Below are positions 53,487 to 61,526 of a DNA stretch of 64,000 bases, in pieces (the first letter of the stretch is position 1; every line of letters begins with the position of its first letter). Source of the stretch: an uncultured beta proteobacterium (GTDB lineage Bacteria; Pseudomonadota; Gammaproteobacteria; Burkholderiales; Burkholderiaceae_C); contig CAIJRK010000027.1 of the NCBI GenBank assembly GCA_903823025.1, positions 56,278-120,277 of the forward strand, read 5' to 3'. The notes beneath the pieces are model-generated. The model was not told the DNA's origin. It made no database searches and was given only the letters and a program-made list of their open reading frames with translations. A program made the position numbers and the translations under genes.

Positions 53487-53637
53487 ACAGCTGAGTTTAG
53501 AGGGTCTTCAAGCAGTTGAAACGCAGGTATTGACGTGAAAAAAATAAAACAAGTTGTGGATTTACGCGTCTAAACCATGCCGAAATCATCAACAGTGGTT
53601 TGGTTAAGATACCCCGCAACAGGGACACCACACCACA

Positions 53638-56037
53638 ATGGCCATCAAAAAATCTGAACTTTACGCATCTCTCTGGAAATCCTGCGACGAACTGCGCGGT
53701 GGCATGGATGCCAGCCAGTACAAGGATTACGTCCTTATCTTGTTGTTCGTCAAATACGTCACTGACAAATACGCGGGTGACCCGTCCGCCCTGATTGACA
53801 TCCCCTATGGCGGCAGCTTTGCCAACATGGTGGCGGCCAAGGGCGACAAGGAGATTGGCGACAAACTCAACATCATCATCGCCCGCTTGGCGCTGGCCAA
53901 TGACAGCTTGCAAGGCGCCATCAACGTGGCCGACTTCAACGACGAAGAAAAGCTGGGCAAGGGCAAGGAGATGGTGGACCGCCTCACCAAGCTGGTCGCC
54001 ATCTTTGAAGGGCTGGACTTTGGCGGTAACCGGGCCGAGGGCGACGACCTGCTGGGTGACGCCTACGAGTACCTGATGCGCCACTTTGCCACCGAGTCGG
54101 GCAAAAGCAAGGGCCAGTTTTACACCCCGTCAGAGGTCTCTCGCACCATGGCGTTAGTGCTGGATTTGGGCAAGGCCAACAGTGCAGGCCAGAGCATTTA
54201 CGACCCCACCTGCGGTTCTGGCTCGCTCTTGCTGAAAGCCCACGACGAAGCCAAACACCGCACCGGGCTGGACCTGGCGCTGTACGGGCAGGAGATGGAC
54301 AACGCCACCAGCGCGCTGGCCCGCATGAACATGGTGCTGCACGACTGCCCCACGGCTGAAATCTGGCAGGCCAACACCTTGTCGGCGCCGCATTTCAAGA
54401 ACGCCGAGGGTGGCCTCAAGACCTTTGACTTCATCGTTGCCAACCCGCCGTTCTCCACCAAAGCCTGGACCAGCGGCCTGGACCCGGCCAACGACCTGTA
54501 TGGCCGTTTTGAATACGGCACACCGCCCGAGAAGAATGGCGACTACGCTTTTTTGCTGCACGTGCTTAAAAGCCTCAAGAGCACCGGCAAGGCGGCGGTT
54601 ATTCTGCCGCATGGCGTGTTGTTCAGGGGCGGCGCTGAGGGTGGCATCCGCACCCGCATCCTCAAACAAGGCTTCATCAAAAGCATCATCGGCCTGCCGG
54701 CCAATTTGTTTTATGGCACCGGCATTCCGGCCTGCATCATCGTGCTGGACAAAGAAGGCGCAGCGGGCCGCAAAGGCCTCTTCATGGTGGACGCCAGCAA
54801 GGGCTTCATCAAGGACGGCAACAAAAACCGCCTGCGCGCCCAGGACATCCACAAAATTGTGGACACCTTCACCCGCCAGTTGGAAACGCCCAAATACGCC
54901 CGCATGGTGCCGCTGGCCGAGGTGCAGGCCAACGACTTCAACCTGAACCTGCCGCGCTACATCGACAGCACCGAACCTGAAGACCTGCAAGACATTGCCG
55001 CTCACCTGCTGGGTGGCATCCCCCATGCCGATATCGACGGCTTGGCCGCCTACTGGCAGGTGTTTCCCAACGTGCGCAAAGACCTGTTTGCACCGGCCAA
55101 CCGCCCCGGCTACAGCCAGCCCAAGGTGGAAGCCGCGCAGGTTAAAGCCGCCATCTTTGCCCACCCCGAGTTCACCGCCTTCAACACCCGCGTTACCGCC
55201 TTGTTTGCCACCTGGACGGCGGCCAACACGCCGCTGCTCACCGGCATCCAGCAGGGGCAGCGACCCAATGCGCTGATTGAGGCCCTGTCCGAGAGCCTGC
55301 TTGACACCTTCCGCGCCAACGCGCCCATCGCCTCCCTCATCGACCCCTACGGCGTTTACCAGCACCTGATGGATTACTGGGCCGAGACCCTGAAAGACGA
55401 CGCCTGGATGATCGTCAGTGACGGCTGGCAGGCGGTACAAAACGGCAAGCCCAACACCGACCTGATACCGCCCGCCCTGATCGTGGCCCGCTACTTTGCC
55501 CAAGCGCAACAAGCCATCGACCAACTGGAAGCCGAGCGCGACGCCGTCAGCCGCCAGATGGAAGAGCTGGAAGAAGAACATGGCGGCGAAGAAGGCCTGC
55601 TGGCGGAGGCCAAAAATGACAAAGGCAAGCTCACCAAGGTCAGCGCCAAGGCCCAGTTAGCCAAAATCAAGCATGACAAAACCGCCACCGATGAACGCAA
55701 ACTGCTGGCCACCTATGTGGACCTGATCGAGCAGGAAGCCACCGCCAGCAAAAAGGTAAAAGACGCCACCAAGGCGCTGGACGCCCAAGTGGCCGCCCAA
55801 TACAGCCAACTCAGCGTGGCGGACATCAAAACGCTGGTAGTGGTGAATAAATGGCTGACTGCGCTGGCCACCCGCGTGCAAGGCGAACTGGACCGCGTCA
55901 GCCAGGCGCTGACCGGGCGCATCAAACAACTGGCCGAGCGCTACGCCACGCCCATCCCGCAACTGGCGGTCGAAGTCGAAACGCTGGCAGCCAGGGTGGA
56001 TGAGCATTTGAAGAAGATGGGGTTTGTATGGAATTGA
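53638..56037 (+). CDS. hsdM: Type I modification methyltransferase HsdM, long form
   Basis: N6-adenine methyltransferase subunit. 799 residues, longer than the usual 480-530. N-terminal helical domain (1-165), SAM-binding YDPTCGSGSLLLKA (188-201), catalytic NPPF (268-271), conserved tail of the methylase around VDASKGFIKDGNKNRLRAQD. From about 480 a long extra region with a coiled coil (about 630-700, many Glu/Lys/Gln) that could contact the partner subunits. Overlaps the nuclease gene by ten bases. hsdR is not visible before the window end. Confidence 0.95.
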   Translation: MAIKKSELYASLWKSCDELRGGMDASQYKDYVLILLFVKYVTDKYAGDPSALIDIPYGGSFANMVAAKGDKEIGDKLNIIIARLALANDSLQGAINVADFNDEEKLGKGKEMVDRLTKLVAIFEGLDFGGNRAEGDDLLGDAYEYLMRHFATESGKSKGQFYTPSEVSRTMALVLDLGKANSAGQSIYDPTCGSGSLLLKAHDEAKHRTGLDLALYGQEMDNATSALARMNMVLHDCPTAEIWQANTLSAPHFKNAEGGLKTFDFIVANPPFSTKAWTSGLDPANDLYGRFEYGTPPEKNGDYAFLLHVLKSLKSTGKAAVILPHGVLFRGGAEGGIRTRILKQGFIKSIIGLPANLFYGTGIPACIIVLDKEGAAGRKGLFMVDASKGFIKDGNKNRLRAQDIHKIVDTFTRQLETPKYARMVPLAEVQANDFNLNLPRYIDSTEPEDLQDIAAHLLGGIPHADIDGLAAYWQVFPNVRKDLFAPANRPGYSQPKVEAAQVKAAIFAHPEFTAFNTRVTALFATWTAANTPLLTGIQQGQRPNALIEALSESLLDTFRANAPIASLIDPYGVYQHLMDYWAETLKDDAWMIVSDGWQAVQNGKPNTDLIPPALIVARYFAQAQQAIDQLEAERDAVSRQMEELEEEHGGEEGLLAEAKNDKGKLTKVSAKAQLAKIKHDKTATDERKLLATYVDLIEQEATASKKVKDATKALDAQVAAQYSQLSVADIKTLVVVNKWLTALATRVQGELDRVSQALTGRIKQLAERYATPIPQLAVEVETLAARVDEHLKKMGFVWN

Positions 56038-57011
56038 GCACGGATAAGGGCTACCCCGACCTGCTGCAGCAAATATCCGACACCTACACCCAGGGTCGCA
56101 TACAGGCGGTGCAGGCCGTCAACACCCACATCACGCAAACCTACTGGCAAGTGGGGCGCCAGATTGTGGAGTTTGAGCAAGGCGGCAAAGCACGGGCCGA
56201 ATACGGCAAGGGGTTTAGCCGCAGCAACTTGATCCGATCCCGTCAGTTTTATTTGGCTTGGCCAATAAGTGCGACAGCGTCGCACCCATTGAGCTGGTCG
56301 GTGATTGTGGAACTGCTGAAAATCGACGACCCGCTGGAGCGCAGCTTTTATGTGCAGCAGACCTTGCGTGAGCGCTGGTCGGTGCGCGAGTTGATCCGCC
56401 AAAAGAACAGCGCCCTGTTTTTGCGCCTGGCCGCCAGCAAAGACAAGGCCGGCGTTTTGCAGCTTGCCGCCCAGGGCCAACTGATTGAGCAACCCGCCGA
56501 CCTGCTGCGTGAACCTTATGTGTTCGAATTTCTGAAAATCCCCGAGCCTTACCTGGTGTCTGAGACCCAGTTGGAGACCCTGTTGTGCAACCACCTGCAG
56601 CAGTTTTTGCTGGAGCTGGGCAAGGGCTTTACCTTTGTCGGGCGGCAATACCGCGTCACCCTGAACAACACCCACTACAAGGTGGACCTGGTTTTTTACC
56701 ACCGCATCCTGCGCTGCTTTGTGCTGATTGACCTCAAGATCACCGACGTGCAGCACCACGACATTGGCCAGATGAATATGTACCTGGGCTACTTTGCCGC
56801 AGAAGAAAACACCGAGGGCGACAACCCACCCATTGGCATCATCCTGAGCCGTAACAAGGACGAACTGCTGGTCGAATACGCCACCTACCAAATGAACAGC
56901 CAACTCTTTGTGCAGAAATACCAGCTTTACCTGCCCGAGCGCGAAGAACTGCGCCGCGAGTTGGAGTTGACCCTGCGCGAAGCGGGTGCCAGTGATGAGG
57001 GTGCAACATGA
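56028..57011 (+). CDS. YhcG-type PD-(D/E)xK nuclease (DUF1016)
   Basis: 327 residues. N-terminal DUF1016 helical domain (about 1-155) with YWQVGRQIVEFEQGG and GFSRSNLIRSRQFYLAWP, and a C-terminal nuclease core with VDLVFYHRILRCFVLIDLKI (Asp, then Asp-x-Lys). DUF1016/YhcG proteins are found inside type I restriction loci. It overlaps hsdM upstream (10 bases) and hsdS downstream (ATGA). The junction AEYGKGFS seems to lack about a dozen residues seen between two similar GKG stretches in relatives, so a short in-frame deletion is possible. Activity is by family. Confidence 0.85.
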   Translation: MELSTDKGYPDLLQQISDTYTQGRIQAVQAVNTHITQTYWQVGRQIVEFEQGGKARAEYGKGFSRSNLIRSRQFYLAWPISATASHPLSWSVIVELLKIDDPLERSFYVQQTLRERWSVRELIRQKNSALFLRLAASKDKAGVLQLAAQGQLIEQPADLLREPYVFEFLKIPEPYLVSETQLETLLCNHLQQFLLELGKGFTFVGRQYRVTLNNTHYKVDLVFYHRILRCFVLIDLKITDVQHHDIGQMNMYLGYFAAEENTEGDNPPIGIILSRNKDELLVEYATYQMNSQLFVQKYQLYLPEREELRRELELTLREAGASDEGAT

Positions 57012-58237
57012 GCGCGGCGGTGCGAGCGGGGTACAAGCAGACGGAGGTGGGGGTGATTCCGGAGGATTGGGGGGCTGTATCTATTGAGACATTAACCAGT
57101 CATGTGGGTGATGGCTTGCACGGCACACCAATTTATTCGCCAACCGGAAAATATTTTTTCATCAACGGCAACAACCTGACCGATGGCAAGTTATCGGTGA
57201 CGAGTGAAACAAAGACAGTAGATTATTCAGAATTTGTAAAACACAGAAAGCCACTTAGCGATAGGTCAGTTCTGATGTCAATAAACGGCACTATCGGCAA
57301 TCTCGGATTGTTTAAAGATGAGCCAGTAGTGCTCGGGAAAAGCGCAGCATATTTAAACGTCAAACCTGAAGTATCCAAGCAGTTCTTCTATCACTCACTT
57401 CAGACGCAATTGGTCCGACGCCAGTTTCTTGATGGTTTGACTGGATCGACGATCGGAAACTTGGGTTTGACGGCTATTCGGAAAACACTAATTTTTCTTC
57501 CATCCAATAGAGGCGAACAACGCGCCATCGCCACCGCCCTGTCGGATGTGGATGCGCTGCTGGCCAAGCTGGATGCCCTCATTGCCAAGAAGCGCGACCT
57601 CAAAGTAGCCACCATGCAGCAACTCCTCACCGGCCAAACCCGCCTGCCGGGGTTTAGTGGGGAGTGGGAGGTGAAGCGGTTGGGGGATATTTTCATAATT
57701 TCCGCTGGAAAAACAAAAAGTGATTACGTGGTAGCTGGCGGTCGACATTGGGTTGTGGATATGGGGTCGGTTTCCACCGAGGGAAAGCTCATTGTTTCAA
57801 AGGCAACCAATTTTCATGGTGATTTTCTTCGTTCGGGTGACTTGGTAATGCCAAAGGACGACATTGGTGGCGGTGGCATCATTGGAAGAGTTGGTTACGT
57901 TGATGCTGACGAGACCTATGTCCTTGGAGACCACGTATATCGACTCACCGCCATTCGCGGCAATCCACTATTTTTTTCGTACGTCATAAACGGACACCAA
58001 ACCAACACTGCTCTGCGCAAGAAAGTTATTGGATCAGCTCAACTTGGATTAGGGCGCAAAAGCGTTGACGATCAAGAGATACCTTTCCCGCCTATGGAAG
58101 AGCAAATTGCCATCGCCACAGTCCTCTCCGACATGGACGCCGAACTCACCGCCCTCGAAGCCCGCCGCGACAAGACCCGTGCGCTCAAGCAGGGGATGAT
58201 GCAAGAGCTGCTGACCGGAAGGATTCGTTTGTTATGA
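57008..58237 (+). CDS. hsdS: Type I specificity subunit HsdS
   Basis: 409 residues, two target-recognition domains (about 15-165 and 220-370) separated by conserved helical spacers, QRAIATALSDVDALLAKLDAL and EEQIAIATVLSDMDAELTALE, each ending in an LLTG motif (MQQLLTGQTRLPGF and MQELLTGRIRLL). The recognition domains are AT-rich whereas the spacers have host-like GC content, the usual sign of domain exchange. Starts inside the nuclease stop and ends inside the start of the next gene (both ATGA). Confidence 0.95.
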   Translation: MSAAVRAGYKQTEVGVIPEDWGAVSIETLTSHVGDGLHGTPIYSPTGKYFFINGNNLTDGKLSVTSETKTVDYSEFVKHRKPLSDRSVLMSINGTIGNLGLFKDEPVVLGKSAAYLNVKPEVSKQFFYHSLQTQLVRRQFLDGLTGSTIGNLGLTAIRKTLIFLPSNRGEQRAIATALSDVDALLAKLDALIAKKRDLKVATMQQLLTGQTRLPGFSGEWEVKRLGDIFIISAGKTKSDYVVAGGRHWVVDMGSVSTEGKLIVSKATNFHGDFLRSGDLVMPKDDIGGGGIIGRVGYVDADETYVLGDHVYRLTAIRGNPLFFSYVINGHQTNTALRKKVIGSAQLGLGRKSVDDQEIPFPPMEEQIAIATVLSDMDAELTALEARRDKTRALKQGMMQELLTGRIRLL

Positions 58238-58869
58238 ATGACGTCGAAAACAATCAAGCCGAGCCTAAAAAATTCTCCTTGGGAGAAAAACTAGATGATG
58301 TAGAGAAAGCAGCAAATCATTCTTTTTGGAGTGTTGGTTTTTTGGCTTTTCTTGTAGTTTTTGCTTACTTCGTGAAGTTCTCTGGATTCGGTTTTTCCAA
58401 CAACCATGCGGACTGGGGAACGCTAGGAGACTACATCGGCGGGGTGCTCAATCCAACCATTTCGGTCGTTACGCTCTATTGGCTGACGCGTTCCATCATT
58501 CTTCAAAAGCGAGAGCTTCAAGAAACTAGAGAGGCACTGCGTGATACCGCCTACTCTCAGTCGAAGCAAGCTACATCATCTGAGATTGCCGCAAAATTTC
58601 AGTTGCTCTCCATAGAGTTGGAGATCATTTCATCGAAGCTTACTTTTGAGCTGTCTTATCAAATGCAGGTTTTGAGCATTATTAACAGCGGCTCCCTAGA
58701 TCGAGAAATTTATGACCGAAAAGGTGCTCTGCGGCCATCCAAAAGTATTCTGGAAGATGTGAATAGAGAGGTACAAAATTTGTTGGCAAACAGGGCTAAG
58801 GTTTTTAAGGCGGCTAAGTTAATTGCGCCAGGATTTGATATTGAAATCGAATATGCCAAGTCAATCTGA
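58234..58869 (+). CDS. PutAbiC-like membrane protein
   Basis: 211 residues. Two or so N-terminal membrane segments: FWSVGFLAFLVVFAYFVKFSG and, after WGTLGDYIGGVLNPTISVVTLYWL, the second. The WGxxGDxxGGxLNP signature is that of the putative phage abortive-infection protein family (PF16872, PutAbiC). A long helical region with Gln/Ser-rich coiled-coil features follows. Starts in the stop of hsdS (ATGA), so it is coupled to the restriction operon. AT-rich relative to neighbours. Family call is by the signature; function is unproved. Confidence 0.7.
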   Translation: MNDVENNQAEPKKFSLGEKLDDVEKAANHSFWSVGFLAFLVVFAYFVKFSGFGFSNNHADWGTLGDYIGGVLNPTISVVTLYWLTRSIILQKRELQETREALRDTAYSQSKQATSSEIAAKFQLLSIELEIISSKLTFELSYQMQVLSIINSGSLDREIYDRKGALRPSKSILEDVNREVQNLLANRAKVFKAAKLIAPGFDIEIEYAKSI

Positions 58870-58882
58870 CCTTGAATAAACA

Positions 58883-59013
58883 ATGCTTAATCGTCTCTAC
58901 ATCCACAATTTCCCTGTCTCGAAAACTTCGAGTTCAAGCCGGGTGACGCTTCGTCGGCTCTGCTGATCGGCAACAACGGCTTGGACAAGTCCACACTGGG
59001 CCGCTTGGCCTGA
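58883..59013 (+). pseudogene. Frameshifted start of an AAA ATPase
   Basis: Reads MLNRLYIHNF, then after a one-base loss at about 58913 resumes as CLENFEFKPGDASSALLIG and NNGLDKSTLGRLA before a stop. This is the N-terminal 40-odd residues of an SMC/AAA-type ATPase up to its Walker A (expected GxxGxGKST; here GNNGLDKST has lost the second Gly and Ser). Nothing of the rest remains. Its sequence matches the beginning of the composite frame at 61038 (RLYI-NF-CLENFE). Confidence 0.75.
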
Positions 59014-59023
59014 CGGGTACACC

Positions 59024-60355
59024 ATGAAGCTTCTGCATCTCACCCTTCAAAACTTTCGCCGCTACGAAGCTGCGCGCTTCCATTTTCATCCACATTTCAC
59101 CATGTTGATCGGTAACAACGGCAAAGGCAAAACCACCGTGCTCGATGCCGCGGCCATGATGCTCAATACCTATTTTCAGGGTGCCGGCCTGACCACCGGC
59201 GGGGGCAACATCGGCAAAGCAGATGCCCGTTTCTTGTTCACCGAAAAAGAGGGGCAGGTGTTTCAGGAACAAAAAGCCGATGTTTCCCTGAATGCCACAG
59301 CCACCATCAACGCCAGCCAAGTGAGCTGGCAGCGCGACATGGGCGACCGGGGCGGCAAGGCCAAAGCCCTGGTGCGGCTCGGTGTGCAAGACCGCGCCAA
59401 GGTCAAAGAAGGTCATAGCCCAGACTTGCCTTTGCTGCTGTACTACGGTGCGGGCCGCTTGTGGAACCTTCACGACGACATTGAGACCGAAAAACCCACC
59501 TCTCAGCTGGATGCTTACAGGTATTGCCTGGACCCAAAGTCAGATCAAAAGGCTTTTGAAAAGTGGTTCAAGAAGCTGGCTTACGCCGAGCTGCAAAAGC
59601 GCTCTCGTATTCCCGCCACCGACGTGGTGCGCCAGGCCGTGATGGCTTGCATACCCGGTGCGTTGGATTTTTACCATGACACCGACTACGACGCACTGAC
59701 CATCAAGCTCGAAAAAGAAGGGTTGCTGCCTTTCAACAGCCTGAGCGATGGCTACCGCAACATGGTGGGCATGGTGGCCGACATTGCCCACCGTGCTGCG
59801 CGGCTGAACCCGCATCACGGCGTGGATGCAGCCGTTAAAACGCAGGGGGTGGTGTTGATTGATGAAATTGACTTGCACCTGCACCCCAAGTGGCAGCGCC
59901 GGGTGGTGTTGGATTTGAAGAAGGCGTTTCCAGCATTGCAGTTCATTGCTTCTACGCATTCACCGTTCATTCTTCAATCTTTGGAGCCAGGCGAGGTCAT
60001 CGACCTAGACCAGGTATGTAGCCTCGAAGACTTGGCCAACTCGCCAGAGGGCATGGCTGCCCCTGGTCCAGGTGCGGTGTTTGCAAACCGCTCGATTGAG
60101 GACATAGTAGAAAGCGTGATGCGTGTGCCAGTACCCCAGCGCGGTCAGCGTTACCAAGACATGCACGAAGCGGCCAGGGCTTACTTTGCGGTACTTGAAA
60201 GTGCAAAAGGCGCTGATGACGTCACACGGCAACAACTTAAGCAACGCCTGGATGAGTTGTCTGCCCCCTTCAGCGATAACGTGGCTTACCACGCGTTTTT
60301 GGAAATGAAGCGCCTTGCAGCTGGCATGGGTTCAGTTAAAAACGAGGTGCACTGA
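59024..60355 (+). CDS. ptuA: Septu ATPase PtuA
   Basis: 443 residues, AAA15/SMC-like ATPase of the Septu defence system. Walker A GNNGKGKTTVLDA (30-42), ABC signature-like LSDGYRNMVGMVA, Walker B VVLIDEIDLHLHPKWQRRV, D/H loop STHSPFIL. The C-terminal 120 residues are helical and probably contact PtuB. Its stop overlaps the start of the HNH gene (TGATG). In Septu, PtuA controls the PtuB nuclease during phage infection. Calling it Septu rests on this pairing with the HNH gene. Confidence 0.82.
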   Translation: MKLLHLTLQNFRRYEAARFHFHPHFTMLIGNNGKGKTTVLDAAAMMLNTYFQGAGLTTGGGNIGKADARFLFTEKEGQVFQEQKADVSLNATATINASQVSWQRDMGDRGGKAKALVRLGVQDRAKVKEGHSPDLPLLLYYGAGRLWNLHDDIETEKPTSQLDAYRYCLDPKSDQKAFEKWFKKLAYAELQKRSRIPATDVVRQAVMACIPGALDFYHDTDYDALTIKLEKEGLLPFNSLSDGYRNMVGMVADIAHRAARLNPHHGVDAAVKTQGVVLIDEIDLHLHPKWQRRVVLDLKKAFPALQFIASTHSPFILQSLEPGEVIDLDQVCSLEDLANSPEGMAAPGPGAVFANRSIEDIVESVMRVPVPQRGQRYQDMHEAARAYFAVLESAKGADDVTRQQLKQRLDELSAPFSDNVAYHAFLEMKRLAAGMGSVKNEVH

Positions 60356-61023
60356 TGCGACCGGTTGTGCGCGGGCCATGCCCGGTGGATGAAGGCGGCA
60401 CCAACGTGGCATTCACCCATTACTCGCAAGCTCGCAAAGCGCTGATTCAGCGCTTGGGCGAGCATTGTTCGTATTGCGAAATGCACCTGGACTCCTCTTT
60501 GGCCGTGGAGCATGTGCAGCCTAAACAGCCTCCAGGCGCAACGCAGCCTATGCCAGAGCGGGCGCTATCTTGGGACAACTTTTTGCTGGCTTGCACAAAT
60601 TGCAACAGCACCAAGGGCGATACGGATGTGGTGCTGGCCAATTACCTTTGGCCCGACCGTGACAACACATTCATGGCCTTGGTGTATTCGGAAGGCGGCA
60701 AGGTGTCTGCCGCCAACGGACCGCAGCAAGCACAGGCCATCAACACCATCAAGCTGGTGGGGTTGCACAAAACCCCCGACACCGCCGAGGCTTCTGACCG
60801 GCGCTGGCTCAATCGGCGCGAGGCTTGGGACATGGCCCAAGATTCGTTGCATGACCTGATGTGTTGCGACACGCCGGAAATGCAGCGGCAAATTGTGCGG
60901 ACGGTTAAAAGCAACGGGTATTGGTCGATTTGGATGACCGTTTTCAAAGACCGGCCCGATGTGTTGAGTGAACTTATCGTCGCCTTGCCCGGCACCAATA
61001 CAGCAGCCACAACCATTTGGTGA
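60355..61023 (+). CDS. ptuB: Septu HNH nuclease PtuB
   Basis: 222 residues. HNH fold with zinc ligands: HCSYCEMHLDSSLAVEHVQPK (about 37-57: two Cys, catalytic His in EHVQPK), then WDNFLLACTNCNSTKGD (two Cys, Asn). The C-terminal half is helical. Start overlaps the ptuA stop. The pair ATPase-HNH is the Septu layout. In its absence from phage, ATP keeps the nuclease silent in studied members; that is family knowledge. Confidence 0.82.
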   Translation: MRPVVRGPCPVDEGGTNVAFTHYSQARKALIQRLGEHCSYCEMHLDSSLAVEHVQPKQPPGATQPMPERALSWDNFLLACTNCNSTKGDTDVVLANYLWPDRDNTFMALVYSEGGKVSAANGPQQAQAINTIKLVGLHKTPDTAEASDRRWLNRREAWDMAQDSLHDLMCCDTPEMQRQIVRTVKSNGYWSIWMTVFKDRPDVLSELIVALPGTNTAATTIW

Positions 61024-61037
61024 AGGATCAGAACACC

Positions 61038-61526
61038 ATGCGCCAGCGCCTATACATCAATAATTTTTGCTGCCTCGAAAACTTTGAATGGAAGCAGTCC
61101 TGGCGAGACGAGTACCTGAAATGGATTTGCGACTTTGCCAATGCCGAAGGTGGCGTGCTGGAAATTGGCCGGGAGGATGAGCTGGTGCTGGCCGATAGCG
61201 AATGCGTCAACCACGATGTACCTGCGCCCATTTTTGACACCAGCATGTCGGGGCTGATGCTGACCTTCAAGGCCAATCCGATACATCTGAAAGCGGGGTT
61301 GGGTGAAGTCACCCCAACTGCGGTACAAACTTCGGTAGACATCCTGCGTTGTCTTAAAAACGCCCCGGCAATGACACTGGCCGATGTGGCAACTGCCATT
61401 GACAAGACCCGCGCGCTCAAGCAGGGCATGAGGCAAGAACTGCTGACCGGCAGAATCCGGCTTGTAGCCACCGAAGCCATCAATAATCAAAAGGTAATTC
61501 ACGATGATTCGAACCATCCAAATTGA
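61038..61526 (+). pseudogene. Composite frame from several gene fragments
   Basis: Open 162-codon frame (163 with stop) that can be read as pieces of different genes. Codons 1-17 (MRQRLYINNFCCLENFE) are the start of an AAA ATPase. Codons about 18-47 (KQSWRDEYLKWICDFANAEG) match the AlbA_2 DNA-binding domain of RecG-like proteins. Codons about 55-120 (FDTSMSGLMLTFKANPIHL and onward) resemble the C-terminal part of the same AlbA_2 family, with the middle missing. Codons about 122-142 (DKTRALKQGMRQELLTGRIR) are the last 20 residues of HsdS. The last 20 are unrelated. It may be a scar or a novel fusion protein; no frameshift is evident. Confidence 0.7.

Noticed and set aside
54154..55581. 475-codon minus-strand frame opposite hsdM
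   Set aside because: Shadow of the real hsdM; His/Gln/Val-rich repeats without domain signature.
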